Source: Pseudomonadota bacterium (GTDB lineage: Bacteria; Desulfobacterota; Anaeroferrophillalia; Anaeroferrophillales; Tharpellaceae). From it: DNA of 7,613 nucleotides. The position numbers were made by a program, and so were the translations under genes. Below are positions 1-5,270 of the stretch, piece by piece (within the stretch, counting starts at the first letter, position 1; the number at the start of each line of letters is the position of its first letter). Below the pieces are notes generated by a model. That model was not told the origin of the DNA. It saw only the letters and a list, made by a program, of their open reading frames with translations, and searched no databases. The stretch is from the NCBI GenBank assembly GCA_015486445.1, contig WFRT01000234.1:1-7613 (forward strand), in the 5' to 3' direction.

Positions 1-1
1 A

Positions 2-610
2 AAGGCCGGCACCGACCGGCTCCGGCTGACCACCAGCAACGGGCGCCGCCTGACGGTCGACGCCCTGCTGTACGGCAAGGGGGTCGAGGCCTGCAGTCCG
101 ATCAGCCGGGAGCAGTGGAGCGGAGATAAAAGTGCCGCCCCCAGGCCCTGGCACAAAGCCAGCGACGGACTGATGACCGATGTTTTCCTGCAGCTCGGCG
201 AACGGGTGTTCGCGGCCGGGGACACGGCCCGGGTTTTTGACCTGGCCAGCCGGGAATACAGCCGCCTGGCCCTCTGGCCGCTGGCCGGGGAACAGGGCCG
301 GATCGCCGGCCACAACCTCGCCGCGACCGTCCTGGAAACCCGGGTAAAACCGCTGCGCCGCTACCTCGGCGGCATCGCCTGCAATTCTTTCTCCCTGTTC
401 GGCCTGGATTTCATCAGCGCCGGCTACCGGGTTTTCCCGCCGACGGAAGACGGGTGGGAAAAAATCTGCGAAAAAAAAGGCGGCTCCTACAGCCGCCTCA
501 ACTTCCACAACCACCAACTCAAAGGGTTCATTCTCTGCGGCCAGGATGAGATTCTCAGGGCCGGGCCGCTGCTCAACCGTATCCGCTGCGAGGCCCTGGC
601 CGCCTCGTAG
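2..610 (+). CDS. FAD-dependent NAD(P) oxidoreductase, C-terminal part (5' end outside window)
   Basis: The reading frame is open from base 2 to the stop at 608-610, giving 202 residues with the N-terminus missing. The first residues (RLRLTTSNGRRLTVDALLYGKG) look like the end of the NAD(P)-binding domain of pyridine nucleotide-disulfide reductases, where a glycine-rich strand follows the 'dG..l.aD' element. The segment VFAAGDTARVFD is the conserved FAD-contacting 'AAGD' motif, and WPLAGEQGRIAGHNLA is the usual 'W..A..QGR.AG.N.A' helix of the NirB/rubredoxin reductase-like group. The tail (SRLNFHNHQLKGFILCGQ, then AGPLLNRIR) matches the C-terminal interface domain of that group. The first ATG inside the window (173) is internal, because similarity begins before it. 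The protein is a flavoenzyme moving electrons between NAD(P)H and a protein or small acceptor; the acceptor cannot be told. An A8 run lies at 472-479 but the frame continues through it. The gene converges on the SH3-domain gene. Confidence 0.85.
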   Translation, partial: KAGTDRLRLTTSNGRRLTVDALLYGKGVEACSPISREQWSGDKSAAPRPWHKASDGLMTDVFLQLGERVFAAGDTARVFDLASREYSRLALWPLAGEQGRIAGHNLAATVLETRVKPLRRYLGGIACNSFSLFGLDFISAGYRVFPPTEDGWEKICEKKGGSYSRLNFHNHQLKGFILCGQDEILRAGPLLNRIRCEALAAS

Positions 611-614
611 GCAA

Positions 615-645
615 CGCTTCCGCCCCGGCATCCGGGCCGGAAGCG
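615..645. terminator. Strong hairpin between convergent genes, no U tract
   Basis: The arms cgcttccg (615-622) and cggaagcg (638-645) form a perfect 8-bp stem. An inner 5-bp stem (624-628 with 632-636) closes a 3-nt loop, with one C-C mismatch between the two stems. It begins 5 nt after the oxidoreductase stop and ends 20 nt before the SH3 gene stop. There is no T run on either side, so it may be a U-less bidirectional terminator or an mRNA 3'-end stabiliser rather than a canonical intrinsic terminator. Confidence 0.5.
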
Positions 646-665
646 GCATCCGTCTCAGCTTAACC

Positions 666-1145
666 TCACCATACCAGGGAGGCGTGGATCCAGCCCCGGT
701 CGCCGTCCTCGTGCTCGATTTTCAGCCAGCGGCCCTTGCGACTCAGGACCTTGAGGGGAATTTCCCGGTCGAGAATGAACAGCACCCGGTTCTTGGTTCC
801 GGGCCCGGAGCGCACGTTGCAGTCGTCCTTGATTGTAATCACGGTCGGCACCTCGCTGAGCACGGCCCGGGAAACCCAGCCCGTGTCTCCTTCGAAATCC
901 CTGCACCTGTACCATTCCCCCTTTTTGCCGAGCACGACAAAGGGATGGTACTTGGCCACCTGCCAGACAACTTCAGCGCTGCGGCTGGGAGCCTTGCGGA
1001 CATTGGCGACACTGACCTTGACCGACACCCTCCGGGCCGCGGCCGCCGGCAGCACGACCCAGAAAAGCAGCGCCAGCCCGGCCAGCAGGCCGCAAGCCAC
1101 CCGCCGGCCGGGCCGCAAGTGAAATTCTTTCTTGTTACCTGTCAT
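666..1145 (-). CDS. Exported protein with two bacterial SH3 (SH3b) domains
   Basis: This 159-residue protein has an N-terminal signal peptide: a basic stretch (RPGRR, residues 11-15), a hydrophobic core (VACGLLAGLALLFWVVL) and an Ala-rich cleavage region at about 34-38. Two SH3b repeats follow, at about 40-96 and 100-157. Each has the diagnostic 'vNVR..Ps....v......' start (VANVRKAPSRSAEVV; CNVRSGPGTKNRVLF), a central KGEWYR or KGRWLKI, and a terminal GW (DTGWV; DRGWI). SH3b domains usually bind cell wall peptides, and such proteins act in the periplasm or at the envelope; no catalytic domain is present. ATG 1145 gives a complete signal peptide but has only a weak AGAG directly upstream. A TTG at codon 10 (about 1118) would also keep the signal. 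The gene has its own likely promoter at 1235-1263 and does not appear to be in an operon. The domain call is firm; the function is not known. Confidence 0.88.
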   Translation of the reverse strand: MTGNKKEFHLRPGRRVACGLLAGLALLFWVVLPAAAARRVSVKVSVANVRKAPSRSAEVVWQVAKYHPFVVLGKKGEWYRCRDFEGDTGWVSRAVLSEVPTVITIKDDCNVRSGPGTKNRVLFILDREIPLKVLSRKGRWLKIEHEDGDRGWIHASLVW

Positions 1146-1200
1146 CTCTTTTATCCGCCTCTTCCGTCTGCAACCTTAAGCTTTGACAAGAATGAAAAAC

Positions 1201-1236
1201 ATCGCCGCCCCAAACCCGGCGGCCGGGAGCGGCGAT
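1201..1236 (-). terminator. Minus-strand terminator-like hairpin plus T5, upstream of the SH3 gene
   Basis: The arms atcgccgc (1201-1208) and gcggcgat (1229-1236) form a perfect 8-bp stem around an inner 5-bp stem (1215-1219 with 1223-1227). Read on the minus strand, the hairpin is followed directly by GTTTTTC (1200-1194), as in an intrinsic terminator. It overlaps the start site predicted from the promoter at 1235-1263. A transcript from that promoter would lack most of the first arm, so the element could only act on minus-strand transcription entering from the crotonase side. Confidence 0.45.
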
Positions 1237-1263
1237 AGTAGCCAACTGTACGGTTGTAGTCAA
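1235..1263 (-). promoter_or_regulatory. Sigma70-like promoter for the SH3 gene, with dyad in the spacer
   Basis: On the minus strand, TTGACT (1263-1258) and TACTAT (1240-1235) are separated by exactly 17 nt. This matches five of six -35 bases and four of six -10 bases. Transcription would start near 1228, giving a leader of about 83 nt. The spacer contains the 14-bp near-palindrome CAACTGTACGGTTG (1243-1256; six of seven base pairs symmetric, GTAC centre), a plausible repressor or activator site placed between the two promoter boxes. Confidence 0.5.
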
Positions 1264-1289
1264 GGCTTTTCCCGCCCCCCATAAATACC

Positions 1290-1318
1290 TTGACATGGCC
1301 TGGCAAAATAGGCATACC
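1290..1318 (+). promoter_or_regulatory. Candidate promoter for the crotonase/acyl-CoA synthetase operon
   Basis: A perfect TTGACA (1290-1295) is followed after 17 nt by CATACC (1313-1318), a poor -10 box matching only three of six bases. A weak -10 behind a consensus -35 could indicate activator dependence. The spacer contains an imperfect inverted repeat, ATGGCCT (1295-1301) and AGGCAT (1310-1315), with one extra G in the left arm. The leader would be about 70 nt. No better plus-strand promoter was seen in the intergenic region. Confidence 0.35.
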
Positions 1319-1397
1319 CTGCACAGGCGGCCATTTTCTCCCCCTGCAGACACACACGTAAACTCGATTATTTAAAAATACCTTCCAGGAGAATATT

Positions 1398-2210
1398 TTG
1401 AGCTACGAAACGATTCTTTACGAAGTTTTGGACGACGGGGTCGCAATCCTGCGGCTCAACCGGCCGGAACGCATGAACGCGGTCATTGAACAACTTTACC
1501 TGGACATTCAAGAGGTTCTGGCGACGGCCGAGGAAGACCGCCGGGTCAAGGTTCTGATCCTGACCGGGTCGGTCCGGCGGCAACCGGAAGGCGACAAGCA
1601 GGCGTTCTGCGCCGGGGCCGATCTCAAGGAACACAAAAAAGGGGAAAGGACCCCCTGGCAGAAACGGGAATACATTCTTCTGGCCCATGCCACCACCCGC
1701 AGGCTCTACGAATTTCCCAAGCCGGTAATCGTCGCCGTCAACGGCCCGGCCCGGGGTGCCGGAACCGAACTGGCGTTGAACGGCGATTTCCTGCTGATGG
1801 CCGACACCGCCACCATAGCCTTCCCCGAAACCGGCCTCGGCACCTTTGTCGGCGGCGGGGTCACCTCCCACCTGGTCAGGCTGATCGGCCGCCAGAAAGC
1901 CCGGGAGCTGGTTTTCACCGGCCGGGTGCTGGACGGCCCGGCCGCGGTTGAAACCGGGCTCGCCCTGAAATCGGTGCCTTTGGAAAAGCTGATGCCGGAA
2001 GCCCTGGCGATGGCCGCGGTCCTGGCCCGCAAGGCCCCGATTTCGCTGCGTTTTGCCAAAACCATCATGACCCGGGCCGAGGATCTTGATCTCGAAACCA
2101 CGCTGATGCTCGAAGCCGAGGCGATTCTTGCCTGCATGACCACCGAGGACTGGCGGGAGGGCGTGGTCGCCTTCGCCGAAAAACGTGAACCGGTTTACCA
2201 CGGGAGATAG
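1398..2210 (+). CDS. Enoyl-CoA hydratase/isomerase (crotonase) family protein
   Basis: This 270-residue protein has the usual crotonase length. The start is TTG at 1398, chosen because AGGAG (1387-1391) lies 6 nt upstream and the N-terminus (MSYETILYEVLDDGVAILRLNRPERMN in outline) aligns with the family's first strand. The oxyanion-hole segment FCAGADLKE is at 70-78, and the second glycine-rich element GPARGAGTELALNGD is at 116-130. Glu124 in TELALNGD and Glu144 in FPETGLG correspond to the two catalytic glutamates of classical crotonase, so hydratase or isomerase-type chemistry on an acyl-CoA is expected. The loop before FCAGAD (residues 58-69, rich in R, Q, E and K) is somewhat long. The gene sits 5 nt before an acyl-CoA synthetase gene, which probably makes its CoA-thioester substrate. 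Exact reaction (hydratase, isomerase, hydrolase or hydratase-lyase) cannot be decided from sequence. Confidence 0.9.
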   Translation: MSYETILYEVLDDGVAILRLNRPERMNAVIEQLYLDIQEVLATAEEDRRVKVLILTGSVRRQPEGDKQAFCAGADLKEHKKGERTPWQKREYILLAHATTRRLYEFPKPVIVAVNGPARGAGTELALNGDFLLMADTATIAFPETGLGTFVGGGVTSHLVRLIGRQKARELVFTGRVLDGPAAVETGLALKSVPLEKLMPEALAMAAVLARKAPISLRFAKTIMTRAEDLDLETTLMLEAEAILACMTTEDWREGVVAFAEKREPVYHGR

Positions 2211-2215
2211 AACAA

Positions 2216-4351
2216 ATGCTCAGCGACAAGATTCTGAATGCCGGCTCGATTGCCGTGGTCGGGGCTTCAAAGACGGTTACCAAGCGCGGCTACCAGGCCA
2301 TCCGCATCCTCCTGGAAGAAAAATACGAGGGACGCATCTATCCGGTCAATCCCAAGCTTGAAAGCCTTTTCGGGCTGCCCTGCTATCCCAAGGTATCGGC
2401 CATTCCCGACCCGGTCGACCTGGCCCTGATCACGACCCCGGCCGCGACCCTGCCGGCAGTCCTCGAGGACTGCGGCAAGAAAGGAGTGGCTGGGGCGGTA
2501 ATCATCGCCGGCGGTTTCGGGGAACTCGGTGAAGCCGGCCGGGAGTTGGAACGAAAAATGGTCGAGGTAGCCCGCAAATACCATATCCGGCTGATCGGCC
2601 CCAACACCTCGGGCATGATCAACATGCACAAGCATCTCAACCTGGTCGGCCTGCGGGACGCGCCGGCCGGCAACATCGCCCTGATTTCACAGAGCGGCAA
2701 CATGGCCCTGACCATGATCACCGAAGCCAAGGTCAAGAGCCGGATCGGTTTTTCCTACTATGTCGGAGTCGGCAACGAAGCCGACATCAGCTTCCACGAG
2801 TACCTGGAATTCTTCGAAAAAGACCCCAATACCAGCGCTATCCTGATGTACGTCGAAGGCATGCGCAACGGCCGCAAGTTTCTCCAGCAGGCCTACCAGA
2901 CCACCCGCAAGAAACCGATTGTCCTGCTTAAAAGCGGCCGCTCGGCCATCGGCCAGCGGTCGGCCGGCTCCCACACCGGGGCCCTGGCCGGGATGAGCGA
3001 GGTCGCCCGCACCGCCTTCAAGCGGGCCGGCATCGTCGTGGTCGAAAACTCCGACGAACTGTTGCCCTGCGCCGAGGCCCTGGCCAACCTGCCGCCGATC
3101 AAAAACAACAACGTCGCCATCCTGGCCGACGGCGGCGGCCACGCCACCATCGGCTCGGATGAACTCTCCGATCTCAAGGTCAACCTGCCCGACTTGAGCG
3201 ACAAGACCAAAGAAAAACTTAAAGCCATCCTGCCGGCCGCGGCGTCGGTCGCCAACCCGGTCGATGTTGCCGGCGGGGCCGACGACAACCCGGTGGTCCT
3301 GGCCCAGTGCGCCCGAATCCTGCTCCACGACCCCAATATCGGCGGCGTCCTGGTGGTCGGGCTCTTCGGCGGCTACAGCATTCGCTTTTCCGAAAGCCTG
3401 GCCTTTGCCGAAGAAGACGCCGCCCACCAGTTCGGCAAGCTGGTCCGGGAAACCGGCAAACCGATTATCATGCACAGCCTTTACAACTTCGCCAAACCCC
3501 ACTCACTCGACCTGCTGCGCTACTACGGGATCCCGGTTTTCGACTCGCTCGAGTTGTCCTGCAAGGCGATCGGGGTCCTGGCCGAGTATGGCGGCTACCT
3601 GAGAGGCTACAAGAGCAAAGTCAAGTTCGTCTTCAACATGGGAGCCAAGGCCAAGGCCCGGGGCCAGGCAATCCTGCACCAGGCCCGCGAGGAGGGACGC
3701 CGGGCCCTGCTCGAGCATGAGGCCAAGGAGCTTATCAGCATGCACTTCGGCTCTCCCTGCCGGGACCAGCTGGCAGGCTCACCGGACGAGGCCGTGGAGT
3801 GGGCGGAGAAATTCGAGGAGCCGGTGGTCATGAAAATCGTCTCTCCCGATATCCTCCATAAAAGCGAGGCCGGCGGAGTGCGCCTCAATCTCAAGAAACC
3901 GGCCGAGATCAAACGGGCCTACAAGGAAATCGTTGCCAACGCCAAAGCCTTCAACCCCGAGGCCGATATCCGCGGGGTCCTGGTGGCCCCAATGGCGGGA
4001 GACGGCCTTGAGATCATCATCGGCACCAAGCTCGACGACCAGTTCGGCCCGGTCATCATGTTCGGCATCGGCGGCATCATGGTCGAGGTCCTGAAAGACG
4101 TGGTTTTTCGGGTCCTGCCGATTTCACCCTACTCGGCCAAAAATATGATCAACGAGATCAAGTCGGTCAAGCTGTTAGACGGGTTCCGGGGACAGCCCCC
4201 GGCCGACCGTAAAGCGGTCAAACGCCTGCTGCTGACGGTTTCCGAAATCATCGGCTCCTATCCCGAAATCCAGGAACTGGATCTCAACCCGGTGATCGCC
4301 CACGAAGAGGGCTTGAGCGTGGTCGACGCCCGGATCATTCTGAAACCGTAA
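2216..4351 (+). CDS. NDP-forming acyl-CoA synthetase (acetate--CoA ligase family, fused alpha-beta)
   Basis: The 711-residue protein has the full single-chain layout of ADP-forming acyl-CoA synthetases. A Rossmann CoA-binding domain (about 8-140; SIAVVGAS, YPVNP, LIGPN) comes first, then succinyl-CoA synthetase-like domains (about 150-460; NIALISQSGN) and a C-terminal ATP-grasp domain (about 490-711). His253 in GSHTGALAG matches the phosphorylated histidine of ACD/succinyl-CoA synthetase alpha subunits. His548 in SPDILHKSEAGGV lies where a second histidine is proposed to shuttle the phosphoryl group in ACD enzymes. K540, GTKLDDQFGPVIMFG and ELDLNPV are typical ATP-grasp elements. No fused acetyltransferase domain is present, unlike PatZ-type proteins. 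ATG 2216 follows the upstream stop by 5 nt, with GGGAG (2202-2206) inside the previous gene, so translation is probably coupled. It activates a carboxylic acid to its CoA ester, or makes ATP in reverse; the acyl substrate is unknown. Confidence 0.92.
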   Translation: MLSDKILNAGSIAVVGASKTVTKRGYQAIRILLEEKYEGRIYPVNPKLESLFGLPCYPKVSAIPDPVDLALITTPAATLPAVLEDCGKKGVAGAVIIAGGFGELGEAGRELERKMVEVARKYHIRLIGPNTSGMINMHKHLNLVGLRDAPAGNIALISQSGNMALTMITEAKVKSRIGFSYYVGVGNEADISFHEYLEFFEKDPNTSAILMYVEGMRNGRKFLQQAYQTTRKKPIVLLKSGRSAIGQRSAGSHTGALAGMSEVARTAFKRAGIVVVENSDELLPCAEALANLPPIKNNNVAILADGGGHATIGSDELSDLKVNLPDLSDKTKEKLKAILPAAASVANPVDVAGGADDNPVVLAQCARILLHDPNIGGVLVVGLFGGYSIRFSESLAFAEEDAAHQFGKLVRETGKPIIMHSLYNFAKPHSLDLLRYYGIPVFDSLELSCKAIGVLAEYGGYLRGYKSKVKFVFNMGAKAKARGQAILHQAREEGRRALLEHEAKELISMHFGSPCRDQLAGSPDEAVEWAEKFEEPVVMKIVSPDILHKSEAGGVRLNLKKPAEIKRAYKEIVANAKAFNPEADIRGVLVAPMAGDGLEIIIGTKLDDQFGPVIMFGIGGIMVEVLKDVVFRVLPISPYSAKNMINEIKSVKLLDGFRGQPPADRKAVKRLLLTVSEIIGSYPEIQELDLNPVIAHEEGLSVVDARIILKP

Positions 4352-4422
4352 TTCAACAACCCTCTTACAACTTGCGGGACAACCGGCGCCGACACCGGCC
4401 GGGCACGGCTCGCAAAAGCGAC

Positions 4423-4457
4423 AAAACCCGGCCTGGGTCAGCCGCGGCCGGGTTTTT
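4423..4457. terminator. Intrinsic terminator after the acyl-CoA synthetase gene
   Basis: AAAACCCGGCC (4423-4433) pairs perfectly with GGCCGGGTTTT (4446-4456), an 11-bp stem with a 12-nt loop, followed by a T5 run ending at 4457. The A run on the 5' side would let it also work on the minus strand. It lies 72 nt after the synthetase stop and ends only 10 nt before the transporter start codon. Confidence 0.9.
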
Positions 4458-4467
4458 CTCATGAGTC

Positions 4468-5241
4468 ATGGAACTGAGTCTTCTCCCGATCCTCACGGCC
4501 GGCCTGATGGTCGGCCTGATCTCAACCGTGTTCGGCATCGGCGGCGGCATCCTGATGGTTCCACTGCTGACCGCGATCACCCCGCTCTCCCAGATCGAAG
4601 CGATGGCCACCAGCCTCACCACGGTGGCCATCGTCACCTCCTGGAACACCTGGCGCTACCACCGTCAGGGGCTGGTGCTCTGGAAAGTGGCGGGGCTCGT
4701 GGTCCTGGGTTCGGCAATCTGCTCGGCCATTGCCGCCTACGTCGCCACCTTCCTGCCGGAAAAACTGCTGGTCGGCTTCATGCTCACCTTTCTTCTTTTT
4801 CTCGCCTGGAAGACCTTCGGTGTCAAGGAGATCAAGGCCGGGGAAAAGCCGGCCGGACCGGTGGCCGCCTTCGGCATCGGGGCGCTGTGCGGAACCATTG
4901 CCGGGCTCGTCGGCATCGGCGGCGGCAGCATCACCACGCCGCTGCTCATAGTCGCCGGCCTGGTCAAGAACCGCACCGCCGCCCCGACCTCCAACGCCAT
5001 CATGATCTGCACGGCCGGGGCCGGGGCACTTACCTACGCCTTCAGGGGTCCGTTTTCCTGGCCCCACCTGGGGCTCGTCCAACTCCATTACGCCCTGCTG
5101 ATGGCGGCCGGGGCCATCACCTCCTCCTTCATCGGCATAAAGATCAACAGCCGCATCAGACTCAGCCACCGGCGCACCATCCTGGCCGGGATCCTGCTGC
5201 TGATCAGCCTGCGGCTCGCCTTCCAGCTGCTCAACTCCTAG
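4468..5241 (+). CDS. TauE/SafE family membrane transporter (putative anion/sulfite exporter)
   Basis: The 257-residue protein is very hydrophobic and shows the internal duplication typical of TauE/SafE (formerly DUF81). FGIGGGILMVPLLT (residues 22-35) and VGIGGGSITTPLLI (148-161) are the two matching repeats, each at the start of a half made of about four membrane segments. A charged cytoplasmic-like linker (about 116-130, KTFGVKEIKAGEK) joins the halves. Length is normal for the family. Members are proposed to move sulfite, sulfoacetate or other small organic or sulfur anions across the inner membrane; the substrate here is unknown. ATG 4468 is the first possible start, since an in-frame TGA is at 4462-4464. 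It has no Shine-Dalgarno sequence and lies 10 nt behind a strong terminator. ATG at codon 14 (4507) is an alternative but also lacks a clear ribosome site. The gene converges on the 488-aa gene with a 21-nt gap. Confidence 0.87.
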   Translation: MELSLLPILTAGLMVGLISTVFGIGGGILMVPLLTAITPLSQIEAMATSLTTVAIVTSWNTWRYHRQGLVLWKVAGLVVLGSAICSAIAAYVATFLPEKLLVGFMLTFLLFLAWKTFGVKEIKAGEKPAGPVAAFGIGALCGTIAGLVGIGGGSITTPLLIVAGLVKNRTAAPTSNAIMICTAGAGALTYAFRGPFSWPHLGLVQLHYALLMAAGAITSSFIGIKINSRIRLSHRRTILAGILLLISLRLAFQLLNS

Positions 5242-5257
5242 ACCGCAACTCCCCCTC

Positions 5258-5270
5258 CGGGCTCAGCCCG
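5258..5270. terminator. Small hairpin at the convergent 3' ends
   Basis: CGGGC (5258-5262) and GCCCG (5266-5270) form a 5-bp stem with a TCA loop that contains part of the minus-strand stop codon (5263-5265). There is no T run. It is a weak candidate for the shared 3'-end signal of the transporter and the 488-aa gene; no better terminator exists in the 21-nt gap. Confidence 0.25.

Noticed and set aside
472..479. A8 run in the oxidoreductase gene as a frameshift site
   Set aside because: The frame continues through it with family-consistent sequence on both sides, so no frameshift is needed or indicated.
546..1238. 230-codon plus-strand frame across the SH3 gene
   Set aside because: Antisense to a well-supported SH3b protein; Pro-rich shadow with no motif.
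1296..1314. TGGC...GGCA sequence as a sigma54 promoter
   Set aside because: The GG-to-GC spacing is 10, not the 12 required for a -24/-12 promoter.
1368..2201. 277-codon open frame antisense to the crotonase gene
   Set aside because: The crotonase on the other strand is unambiguous; the antisense translation is a low-complexity G/F/Q-rich shadow.
2687..3502. 271-codon open frame antisense to the acyl-CoA synthetase gene
   Set aside because: Shadow of a clearly coding gene with intact family motifs; no ribosome site or motif supports it.
4313..4341. TTGAGC-17-CATTCT as a promoter for the transporter gene
   Set aside because: Both boxes are poor, it lies inside the synthetase coding region, and a strong terminator stands between it and the transporter.
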